Source: Brachionus koreanus
Lineage: Eukaryota; Rotifera; Eurotatoria; Ploima; Brachionidae
Assembly (NCBI GenBank): GCA_016987375.1
Contig: PJRA01000508.1
Coordinates: 2,693,430 to 2,757,429, forward strand
DNA: 64,000 bases
Direction of reading: 5' to 3'
Notes under the pieces: model-generated
The model's database searches: none
Told to the model about the DNA's origin: nothing
Seen by the model: only the letters and a program-made list of their open reading frames with translations
Shown: piece by piece, positions 46,301-55,835 of the stretch
Layout: the number at the start of each line of letters is the position of its first letter
Position numbering within the stretch: the stretch's first letter is position 1
Translations under genes and position numbers: made by a program

Positions 46301-46857
46301 ACGCCGAAGATCTAAGAGATAAATTGATAAAATTGTTTCAAAAAATTGAAAATAAAAGTAGTCATGTGCTAAAATATGGAATGCAAAACAGTCAAATGGA
46401 TCCAAGCAAAGCCAATTTGACAAACGATCAGGCTAGACTCCAGAAAAACATTCGATTTTATGCAATCAATTACTTGCGAGAAAACTCGTTTACACTTCCA
46501 CAACTTCCTTCTTTTGAAGCTTATGAACAATTGAGATCTAAAAGAGAAAGAAATCTAATAGAACAAATGGAAAAGCAACGTAAAATGGATAATAGAACTA
46601 AAATGGATAAGAAAGCAATGAATAATGTGTCGATTGATAACTCAAATGGTTGGGTGCCCACTATAAAATCGGATATTTTAGAAGTCGCTAATGAAAAAAA
46701 AGAAATGCTAAAAGATGAACAGGAAGCTCTCAGAGTTCAAATACAACTTGTTGAGGGCTATCTAAATGATGCCAAAAAACAAAAAAAGCCCGAAGAAGTC
46801 ACAATGTTACAAAAAAATTTAAACGAGCTTTTAAAAACTTTAGCCAATCTTAAATAA
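43358..46857 (+). CDS. RBSN: rabenosyn-5 (FYVE-type Rab4/Rab5 effector)
   Basis: Exons 43358-43748, 43800-43961, 45834-46105, 46157-46227 and 46272-46857 give 493 residues with consistent phases. It is an early-endosome tether that binds PI3P and Rab GTPases. Seen: the N-terminal C2H2 finger typical of the family (FLCPECQQDMSTIELLQAHF then ELVH, residues about 14-37), and FRDNTIGRYVIQTNKLLITL. The FYVE domain has WISDKDVQLCPNCAKSFG and TRKHHCRLCGAIMCNKC (R+HHC+XCG), and is completed by RLCLNCG from exon 3. NIGEASFQLGNAEDLRDKL and a C-terminal coiled coil / Rab-binding region (VQIQLVEGYLNDAKKQ) follow. A 51-nt first intron removes an in-frame TAA. I see none of the NPF motifs that bind EHD proteins in vertebrates. 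It is shorter than human rabenosyn-5 (784 aa). Confidence 0.92.
44659..45211. repeat. hAT-like MITE, GC-rich interior, in rabenosyn intron 2
   Basis: Starts TAGTGTTGGGTGGCGGCC and ends GGTCCCAGCACTA (inverse TAGTGCTGGGACC). Flanks are GTTTAATT (44651-44658) and CTTTAATT (45212-45219), an 8-bp duplication with one mismatch, as for hAT elements. The interior is rich in GCGGTC, GGCCGG and GACCGC motifs, far above local GC. The 70-codon frame at 44668 is within the element and not a gene. A relative lies at 52785-53226. Confidence 0.75.
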
Positions 46858-47422
46858 ATTTTTATAAAGATTTTCTTATTTGACCGTTTTGATACTTAAT
46901 TTAAAATCATAAAAATTTAAAAAAAAAATTTTTTTTATTTGATGAAATTTTTTGAACAAATGGAAGCTCTAAGAATCGAATTCAATATTGTATATTTATT
47001 ATTTCTATTATTATTTAAATTTAAGCCTAATTAAAGTCTGTAGACTTGAAATTTATTTTTAGAAAAAAAAAACATGTGATATGGAAAACAAAAAGGATTC
47101 AACTTTTAAAAATATATCCAAATAAAACAATATCTTTAACGGGTGTTCAAAAAGTCATAGCCGTTTTTTTTTTAATTAAAAAAAAACATGTTCCTCTAAT
47201 CAAAAGAGTAAACTTTTACGGCAAATAGTCCTGGAAGTAAATTTGACAAATTTGTTAAAAATCACATGATTTGAAGAGATTTTTTAAGAAAAATAAAGCA
47301 ATAAAAAAAGTAAAACCATAGATTTATTCAGAATTTTGTCTAGATTTAAAAAAAAAAAGTGGGGTCATGATTGATACCTCGGAGGATATACGATTTAAAA
47401 CAGAAAAAACCCATTTTTTTCC
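46858..47422. other. spacer with a Tc1-type terminal sequence
   Basis: At 47137, TAACGGGTGTTCAAAAAGTC resembles the ends of the elements at 14461 and 18390 (TA-ACGGGTG). It is probably an isolated Tc1/mariner-like end. The remainder is AT-rich. Confidence 0.35.
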
Positions 47423-47736
47423 GGCAATGTGAAATTTCATACAAAATTTTCAATACAAAACTTTTTTTCTAAAAGCCAAAATTTGTTCTGCTGTTGAAAC
47501 AAAGTGAAACAACTGTTGTTTCACCTACTGCCGAAGTCTGCAAAATTTCACTCACTTTAATGATATTGAAAATAAATCGCAATCAATTTGCAGAGATTTT
47601 GCAGACTTCGGCAGTAGGTGAAACAACAGTTGTTTCACTTTGTTTCAACAGCAGAACAAATTTTGGCTTTTAGAAAAAAAGTTATAGAGTTTTTTAATTT
47701 TTGTATTGAAAATTTTGTATGAAATTTCACATTGCC
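47423..47736. repeat. 314-bp nearly perfect palindromic element with 9-bp TSD
   Basis: The left arm GGCAATGTGAAATTTCATAC through TGCCGAAGTCTGCAAAAT is repeated inverted in the right arm with very few differences, leaving a loop of about 50 nt near 47555-47605. The flanks 47414-47422 and 47737-47745 are identical (TTTTTTTCC). A 9-bp duplication with full-length inverted arms is the pattern of Mutator-type fold-back elements. The high arm identity implies recent insertion or conversion. Confidence 0.85.
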
Positions 47737-47745
47737 TTTTTTTCC

Positions 47746-48317
47746 TTGTTAAAAACTCCACACCCTTTTTTTTTTCTTAATTTTAACATTAGCATGTAGA
47801 GAATTTTATGCTCTTTCAGAATATATATACTTTTTAGTATATTTAAGTTTTAGCTTTGAGATTTTGAGTCTTAAAGAACAATAAGTTTTTAAAGGGCTTT
47901 TTATTTTTGGAATCCTAGGTAAAAAATTGTAAAAAATTTTTTCTTTAAGATTTTGACAATTTTTTTATTTGTTGCTAAAAATTCGAATGTTTTTGCATGT
48001 TTGAACATAATTTTGACATTACATAATAATTTAAAGCTTGTTATTCAAGCTTTTTTGAAAAACTGTTCTTTTGAATAAAATAAGATAATGTCATCAAATT
48101 TTGTACTTAAAAACTCAATTACCTGATAATTAATAAAAGATTATTAAAATCATATATATTTAACATTAATACACTTATGAAACATTGGAACATTTTATGA
48201 CATTTTTATGATAGGGTCACAGGTAGAGTCATTAGCCTAATTCAAAAAATAGACAAATTTAATGTTTAAATTAAATAATTTACATTAGAAGAATAAGGAT
48301 ATGAATATGATAAGAAT
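47746..48317. other. AT-rich spacer
   Basis: No gene or organised repeat noticed. Confidence 0.4.
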
Positions 48318-48805
48318 AAGTGCACAGACGAGCAACGAAACTTGTTCCACAAAAAAGAAGTTTGTATTATGAGCCAAGAATAGCTAATTTGTCAATAGAA
48401 ACTCTAAAAGAAAGGCGAAAGCGTGAAAATCTGATTAAATTTTATGAAATTTAAAACAAATTCAATCATGTAATTTGGTATGACGATCTGAAGCTTATGA
48501 TTTCAGTGAATAATGAAAGACAAAGTGGAGGAGTAAGGGGAACAAAGCTTTGCATTTGCTCGCAACTATAAAAATCTGAACCAAGATGAAACTTTCTACC
48601 AAACCGAGTAGTAAACAGATGGAATGTGCTGNNNNNNNNNNNNNNNNNNNNNNNNNNNNNNNNNNNNNNNNNNNNNNNNNNNNAAAACAGACTGGACAAT
48701 GTCGGTAGAAACAAAAAAATGAAAAGTCTACTTTACAGGGATTATGTTAGTCTTCCTGCTTTGTCTATTTAATTAAAATAAACTTGAAAGTAGAATATTA
48801 ACTAC
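48318..48805 (+). pseudogene. LINE 3' end (CR1/jockey-like), with gap
   Basis: Reads RATKLVPQKRSLYYEPRIAN, then LSIETLKERRKRENLIKFYE, NKFNHVIWYDDL, FLPNRVVNRWNVL, the gap 48632-48683, NRLDNVGRNKKMKSLLYRDY and a stop. It then has a TTAACTACTATTATTACTAT tail. These are the standard C-terminal blocks 'RRaTKLvp', 'YEeRl..L.l.tLe.RR.RgdLI..yKi', 'F..nRVVn.WN.LP' and 'FKnrLD'. Two or more stops break it. Confidence 0.8.
48632..48683. other. assembly gap (52 N)
   Basis: Run of N inside the LINE 3' end fragment. Confidence 1.
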
Positions 48806-49851
48806 TATTATTACTATGTGCTTATGAAATTTTTTTAAAAATTAGTCTAAAAAATATTTTTTTTTCCTTTCTAATTTTGACTGAAGCTAAGAAAATTAGA
48901 GGCTAAAATTATTTTCCCAAACATATTAGTGTAAGTACACTATGAAAAATGTATTGCCGTAAAGAAATACAATTTTCTTAATGCTATTTGTTTTTTTTTA
49001 TTGATTTTTTTACTTTTAAAGGTTAAGCCTAATTCAAAAAATATTTTATAAACTACAATATTTGTTTAATAAAGCATATTTAATCAAACTGATCTCTGTT
49101 CCTTATTTTGAATCTTTTACAAGAGTTAATGGCACAAAAAATGTTAAAAAAAAAGACAAATTAATAAAAAAACTGATAGCGAAATTCGGGATAAAATTAA
49201 AATATAAAATTTAATTAAGGATAGAATAAATTTTTCAGCTAAAATTTTTTATTGTTGTTTATTTGAGAAAATATTTGATGAAAAACGGATTTTTTAATAA
49301 GACTTTTTTATCTAGATGAAAAAGAAATTTAAAATACGCAATAATAATAATGTCTGAAGTTGCTTTTATGTTTGTTTTATTTTTTTTAATACCAAATATT
49401 TGATCAATTTATCAAGCTATTTGGAAATATAAATTAGAAAAAAATACAAAAAATTTTAATTTATATTTACAAAATTCATTAAAATAAAAATGAAATATTT
49501 TATGAAAAAAAAAAAATATTATCTAAGTGAAAAAATAAATTTTTGATCAAATTTAAAATAAGATAAGAATATTTTACATTATTGTGAAAAAGTTAAAAAA
49601 ACAACAGAATTTTTTGTTAATTATTTGGATATGAATTGTAATAGAATGGGACAGGATTGTAATTTTGAGACGGTTTTGTTTCGGTTAAGTTTTTTATTCT
49701 CTTAGATCAAAGTTTAAAAAAATCGAATTTTAAATTAAAATTCATTCAATTGTAATTTTAATTCGAAAAAACAAGAAGTATTATTTAAATTATTTTAATT
49801 TTGAAGAAATAAAGAAATGAGTTGAAGTTGATCAAGTTTTCAAAAATGGAA
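48806..49851. other. AT-rich spacer
   Basis: Only A/T tracts. Nothing supportable was seen. Confidence 0.4.
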
Positions 49852-50160
49852 ATATTGTGAATTTTGGAAAAAAATACATAAACAAAAATTTTAAATTAAA
49901 AAAACTTTTTTTCAAAGGGTTCAAAAATTGTTCTCTAAAATGTATCAGCTGATACAAGGTTTGTATCACCCAAACTTAGTTTATGTAAAACCATTGCAAT
50001 TTAATTTTAATAATTTTCTAATGCATAAACTCTTTTGCAAAATTGAATAGTTTTTGCACCGACTAAAATTGGGTGATACAAACCTTGTATCAGCTTGTAT
50101 CGGCAGTTTTTTTAATTTAAAATTTTTGTTTATGTATTTTTTTCCAAAATTCACAATGCC
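49852..50160. repeat. fold-back MITE with ATTGTGAATTTTGG arms
   Basis: The left arm ATTGTGAATTTTGGAAAAAA then ATACATAAACAAAAATTTTA is mirrored by the right arm. An inner pair (GATACAAGGTTTGTATCACC with GGGTGATACAAACCTTGTAT) is also inverted around a centre near 50005. The right end continues outward as GGCATTGTGAA when inverted, recalling the GGCA start of the other two fold-back families here. The 104-codon minus frame across it is an artefact. Confidence 0.75.
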
Positions 50161-50430
50161 AAATTGTATTTTGGTAAATAAATTTCTTTCATAAATTTGG
50201 TAAAATAATTGGGATGATTTCATGCAGCGCAAACAATGCTTTTGACTCCTTTTTTTCGATTTCTTTATCAAGCAAACTCCATTAATTTTCAACACGGCTC
50301 AGAACTGAGATGTTCGCAGGGCAATATCAAGCTGAAACTATTTCTGTACTATCCTGGCATCATAATAGGGGTTAAAAGCAATATGAAGGCCATATATGAA
50401 GGTCTCGTCTTATCTCAATACATCCATTGA
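50161..50430 (-). pseudogene. Tc1-like transposase C-terminal relic (tentative)
   Basis: One minus frame reads LSRVEN, a stop, then WSLLDKEIEKKESKALFALH EII. This resembles the Tc1 'SPDLNPIEnlWslLdkei' block following the third catalytic residue. The segment abuts the fold-back element at 49852-50160, which may have inserted into it. Short and broken. Confidence 0.35.
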
Positions 50431-52784
50431 TGTAAGTAAATTATTTCCAAAAATATCGACCTATATGTGAGAATTAAGCCTTCAGTCAAATAAATTAATA
50501 TTTACTGGACCAGAACAGCAACAAATTTTAATAGAATCACTTCCTTGCTTTGTTCTGTTAATAATACAACCTCTTCATTAGTTCTCTAACATCCACCTTA
50601 TCTGAATTCGATATTTACTATTATCTACTTCAATGTTCACTTAGAGACTAAATATTATTTGTCTCCATTTAGCCTATATCTTGTTCTAAATTGTTGAATC
50701 CTCGTTCTAAACATTAATATTTCTTTTGTTAAATTCCCGAATTTACGCATTCGGGGTGATGGCAATTGATGCGCAAACTTTTTATAGCTTTCTATTTTTA
50801 GATTTTGTTAGTCTTTTTTAACTTTATAAAAGCTTAATTTAATTTAATTTATCTGAAATTTTAGAAATTTTTTGTGTAAATTGACGATAAATTTTAACTG
50901 TGACACAGATTTTTGTTTTTGTTTAAAAAAAAATTTGATTTTTACATAATATTTAAGAAAAAAAATGTTTCCATTTTATTAATTCATGAAAAATAGATAA
51001 AAGCAAATTGTGAAATATTAATTCTTTTATATTTAATTCAATGTAAATAACATAAAAAAGCAAAGAGGTTTTGAATTCGGTCTCCATTCATTTTTTTTAG
51101 AAGTGTTTCTTTTTTCTTAATAAATGTGTTCAATCTTAAGCTTTTGTTAAATCGTGGAATTTATTTGATTTAAATTAAAAAACTTATAAAAAATTAATGA
51201 AAATGGTAAGGTTTATTTTTATATATTACAATAAATAAAAAGCAAATATCTAAATAATTTCATCACGTTACTTGGCATATTTATCAAGATTTTTAAGTGA
51301 AAAACTTTTTAAAAGAAGAATCATGTAGAAAGTTTAATTTAGAAAAATTAGCAATGCAGATTTTTTTTTAGATATTATTTGTTATTTTAAATTTGTTTTG
51401 AATCAAAATTTACGCAATCAAGTTAATACAGATGCATGTGAATATTATTTATTGAATAAAAAAATAAATAAATAGCATATTTCATTTTTTTAATAGAATT
51501 TCTAATCTTTTTTCATTTTATTTTGAATATCATATTTCCTTTTTTTAAGATTTTTCTCATTTCTAAACATTAATAATTAATCAATCAATTTTGGAAGGAA
51601 CTTTTAAAGGGAAATTAATCTGGTGAAAGGGCATGATATTGTCAATTTTAAATTTAAAGAAAATATTAATTATCAAACGCTTTAAGTGTTTTTACTTTGT
51701 GACAAATTAGCTTAAATAAGTAAAATTTCGAGGATAATCAAAAACTAGAAAAAAAATCCTCAAATAATTTTTAATTAGATTAATTTGGTTAAGTAGGATG
51801 AATTGTACTATTTTTTTTTTTTGATGTAGTATTTTTATTAAATTAAAAAAGACTTTTTCCTGAAAAATTATTTATTACTTAAAAATTGATCGAAAAAAAT
51901 TTATTTTGTTAAAAATGATAAAGATTCTTTGCAATAATTAAAAATATCGGAAACAATATTTTTGAAAATTTTTGAAAAACTCCTCTGTTATTTCCGATTT
52001 AATGCTTAATTTAATCCCAAGAATAAAATATAAGAAATCCCAAAGTGTTTCTTTCTATAAAAGTTTCAAATAGCTCATTTGTGAAAAAAAGCGTCAACAA
52101 AAAGTTTTTATTTAGATCAGTAATTTGATAAATTTCAAAAAAAAAAAACATCTATTAGTGGCACAAATTTTGGTTTATGCTAGAAAAATTTTTAATTTTT
52201 GCATAAAATTTAACACTAGAAGGTCCGAGGGTTTTTTAAACCCCTTTATGAAGAATTAAAACTTGAATTTTTTCACATATAAATAAAATTTTAAAAAATG
52301 TTTTTTTTTCAGCTAAAAATCTTGATAGTTTTTTTTAAAAAATGAATAAATTTTCAGAGAAAATGTTTGTCATTTGTTTGTAAGTTGTCTAAATAACATT
52401 TTTTGAAATTTTAATAGGAAATCACCCTGTCTTTCTGTTATTAAACAAAAAAATATTTCTGTTCTAAATAATTCAAGAAAAATAGATAAAGACAAACGGG
52501 ATAGTACTAACAAATTGGATGCTTTGGATGCTTGATCTAGGATTCATTTAATGTTTTTAGCCCCCTATCTTTTTCTCAAAAGTTAATCCAAATTCAAGAA
52601 TCTTGACGTAAATTTTTTTTATTGAAATATTTCTATTAGAGTGAGTAACAAATGATTAAACCAATTTTTTAATAGTAAAAAAAATATTAAAATTGAATGA
52701 AAGCTAGTTGATTTAAATAATTAAAAATGTTGCTTTAATTATTATCCAGTTTCAATAATAAATTTTAATATTGATGGTTGGTTT
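50431..52784. other. AT-rich spacer
   Basis: 50500-50800 is less AT-rich (CCCGAATTTACGCATTCGGG is a perfect 20-nt palindrome-like block at about 50735-50754) but codes for nothing readable. The remainder is A/T tracts. Confidence 0.4.
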
Positions 52785-53226
52785 TAGTGTTGGATGCGGT
52801 CTTAGCGAACCGGTCCAAATTGTGGACGGTTTTTAGCGGTCAGTCTCCCAAACGGTCTAAATTTTTATCCGAAATAAAGATTTTATAAATTTATAATTAT
52901 TTAATTAACTATTTATTATTAAAAATTTGAAAAAAATTAAGAATTAAAAACCTTTTTTGATAAAAAAATAACTAAATTTTAAGGCATTTTGTTTTAAAAA
53001 AAGATATTTTTTAAAAATATTTTTAAAGTTTCAATCAAAAATATTTCAATTTTACAAATATAGCTCAGATACTAGTTGGCCGTATTATTAGGCCGTCTTA
53101 AAAAGAGAACGTTGAGGAGACCGGCCCAAAAACCGTCCGCAAATAGTTAGCCGAATTAGGCAACACGGTTGCGGCCACAAATAATTTTTACCGGATCACT
53201 GATCGTGTAAACGGATACCAACACTA
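52785..53226. repeat. hAT-like MITE, relative of 44659-45211
   Basis: Starts TAGTGTTGGATGCGGTC and ends GGATACCAACACTA. It shares GCGGTC, ACCGGTCC and ACCGTCC motifs with the copy in rabenosyn intron 2. The flanking 8-mers GTTGGTTT and GTTAACTT agree at 5 of 8 positions, so the duplication is eroded. The interior between 52860 and 53060 is AT-rich filler. Confidence 0.65.
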
Positions 53227-54531
53227 GTTAACTTATAAAATTTTCAATAAATTTTTTTTTATATGTTTTACTAATAGTAGTTTTAAAGCTAAATTATATA
53301 GATTTTTTTCAATTGTTTAATGACGTAACAGTAGCAAATTCCTTTCTAATATAACCAAAAAAACATAAATAATAAATATCTAAATATTAAACTTTTAATT
53401 TTAATTCAATTTTAAAGGTTAATCGTAATTAAATCTAGATTATATCTTTGCATTCATAAAATAGGAAAACTGTGTTAATAATTTTAAGCCTTGGTTGATT
53501 TAACAATTTGACAAAAAATTTCAATTTATCTGTATCAATGACATGGCAGACAAACTTAATGAAATTCATTTCAACCATCTAAAATGTCAGCGACTACTTC
53601 CATGCCATCCATTACAATATTGCAATGAACTTATTGAACTTACAAATTCTGAGAATTCTCAATTCAACTCTATATCTTAATATGATGAAGCTTTCCTCTT
53701 ATTATTAGTGTATAAGTAGATAATACACTATCAGAATTAGACAAGTTATACAGATTTATGTTACTCAAATGTTCAGTTTTAAGAGAAGCATGATCAGATT
53801 TTACCAAAGCTTAAGATTTTGAAAATTAATTTAATAAGTTTTTGATATGATGTTTCAAGCAAGTTTCAAGCAGAAGCTTATCTAAATTTTTTTAAAAAAG
53901 CCACATTCTTAATATATTTTTAAAGATAATAATCAATTATAAAACCCATCATTTGTATGTTAAGTAGGTGTTCAGTGCAGCCGAATAGTTTATCTTTAAA
54001 AATTACATCCCTGATAAAGTAAATTTTTAATTTCTTTTGAAGTATCTTAGTAGATTTTTCAAAAATTTCTTGTTAATCTAAGATTTGCTTGAAACGCTTT
54101 TACGGGATATCGGTGGATCATTCTTCTAATTTTGTTATCAATAAATTAATAAAAAGGACACAAATTAAATCATTTGTTCAAGTGGAATAGTCGGTTTGTA
54201 ATGACTGGTCTTGGGTTAGAAAGGACATAGTTATGTTTTTTTTTTTTGGACAAAGTAAAAGATTTAAAATCAGCTTTGATAAAAAATTTTTATCAATTTT
54301 ATTTCATCACAGATTTTTAAATTTTTTTACCTTTCAAAGCTTCAATTTTAAACCACTGAAAAGGATTTTTTTTCTGTAAAATAAAAATAATGTGGGTTTA
54401 TATCTAAATAAGGCCGTGAAATTTAAAAAGAAAATTTGGTGCTTATTTTGAAGCTCTGAAAAAATCTTTTAGCTCTTGCCCTTTGTGACTCCTAATTGAT
54501 ACTATTTTGCAAATTAAAAACTTCAGCCATC
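53227..54531. other. spacer with one unrecognised 48-codon ORF
   Basis: A plus frame near 53544-53690 (MADKLNEIHFNHLKCQRLLP then CHPLQYCNELIEL...) has Cys/His and normal composition but no recognised fold. It could be a gene fragment. The rest is featureless. Confidence 0.3.
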
Positions 54532-54720
54532 GGCAAAATGAAAATAATTTTTCATTTTTACACTTTTGTATTTTTGAATTTTTTGCGCATTTTTTAAGAA
54601 ATTTTTTAATTTTTTTGTTTATCAAATAATTTGAGAGAGTTTTTTTAACTTTCTGAAAAATCGCACAAAAAAATCTTAAAATATAAAAATTTAAAAATAT
54701 AAAATTATTTTAATTTTGCC
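54532..54720. repeat. fold-back MITE, GGCAAAATGA family (copy E)
   Basis: A 189-bp copy starts GGCAAAATGAAAATAATTTT and ends TTATTTTAATTTTGCC, with central AAATAATTTGAGAG. Flanks CAGCCATC and CAACAATC agree at 6 of 8 positions, consistent with an older 8-bp duplication. Confidence 0.8.
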
Positions 54721-55096
54721 CAACAATCTTTAAAATCCAAAAATTTTTTAGAGAATTGTTACTTCAAAACTAATTTCTTATACTCGATGAAATAAAAAAG
54801 ATTTGTAAAAATTTAAAATTATGCATTTTTTTCCTTTTAAAAACCTTTTGTAACTTATGAATGAAAAAATTTCTTTTAATTAAAAATTAAAAAAAAAACT
54901 TCAAGATCCTTATGGAAGTTATTTTAATCACCTTTTCTAACATGTCTGATTACTCTATAGCCAAAAAATCTAAGCATAAGAAGCTTGACTTGTTTATTCG
55001 GTAGATTTTCTATTAAAACTGGCTTACTTCTTTGATTTGATAAATGCAAAATATCAAAATATTTATCTCAATCGTGGGCTGTAAATAAAAAAGTTT

Positions 55097-55287
55097 GGCA
55101 AAATGAAAATAATTTTACAGTTTTACATTTTAATATTTTTAGATTTTTTGTGCAATTTTTCAGAAAATTAAAAAAACTCCTTCAAATTATTTGGTAAACA
55201 AAAATAAAATTAAAAAATATCTTAAATATTGCACAAAAAATCTAAAAATGTGAAAATGTAAAAATGTAAAACTATTTTCATTTTGCC
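55097..55287. repeat. fold-back MITE, GGCAAAATGA family (copy F), exact 8-bp TSD
   Basis: A 191-bp copy lies only 376 bp from copy E. Its arms are close to perfect inverses (GGCAAAATGAAAATAATTTT versus AAACTATTTTCATTTTGCC). Flanking 8-mers are identical: AAAAGTTT at 55089-55096 and at 55288-55295. Its centre is in the opposite orientation to copies B and E (CTTCAAATTATTTGGTAAAC). Confidence 0.85.
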
Positions 55288-55383
55288 AAAAGTTTCATCA
55301 TTAAGCCAAGCTTAATGCATTTAGAAAACTACTAACTTTAAACTACTTTAAGCATTTTTTCACCTTCTATTAGACATCTTTCA

Positions 55384-55505
55384 GTAGTGTTGCTGCTGAT
55401 AGGCTTTTTTCTATTTTTTAATGACGTAACCAAACTTTTAAAATTTTTATTCTAAGTTTTTATTTTATAAAATTGATAAACCAAGAGTTGGATATATCTT
55501 TTTTT
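55384..55505. repeat. right-end fragment of the mariner family
   Basis: GCTGCTGATAGGCTTTTTTC, AATGACGTAACCAAAC, ATTTTATAAAATTGATAAAC and AAGAGTTGGATATATC line up with 62376-62500 and 4768-4895. Only the right end of the mariner element is present. Confidence 0.5.
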
Positions 55506-55639
55506 TTGCACTAATTTTTATTTTAGCATAAAATGGGACTTAGAATTTAAGAATTTACTTAGAATTATAATCAAAAAAAAATTTTTCATATTCTGAATGC
55601 ATTATGAGGGGTGGAAAACTGAATCAATTTTGCAACCAA

Positions 55640-55835
55640 TTAGTAGTAATAGTAGTAGTGGTAGTAGTTAATACTGCGACCCTTAGGGTAAAGCTTCCTT
55701 GAAGCTATGGCAGTAAATTCGACTGTTTCCTGAGCCATTTGTTCAGATTTTTTTGAAGCTGTTTATTGAAATAGAGTTAATGATGTGAGGAAGTAAACTA
55801 TTCCAGACATTAACTACTCGGTTTGTCAAAAATTT
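55640..55835 (-). pseudogene. LINE 3' end fragment
   Basis: The minus strand reads TNRVVNVWNSLPHHIINSIS then INSFKK, a stop, and SFKEALP. It ends in an ACTACTACC-type tail (CAGTATTAACTACTACCACT). Same block order as the LINE end at 48318-48805 (NRVVN.WN.., SFKnrLD), so probably the same family in the opposite orientation. Confidence 0.65.

Noticed and set aside
49981..50295. 104-codon minus-strand ORF
   Set aside because: It runs through a fold-back repeat and a transposase relic; not protein-like as a unit.
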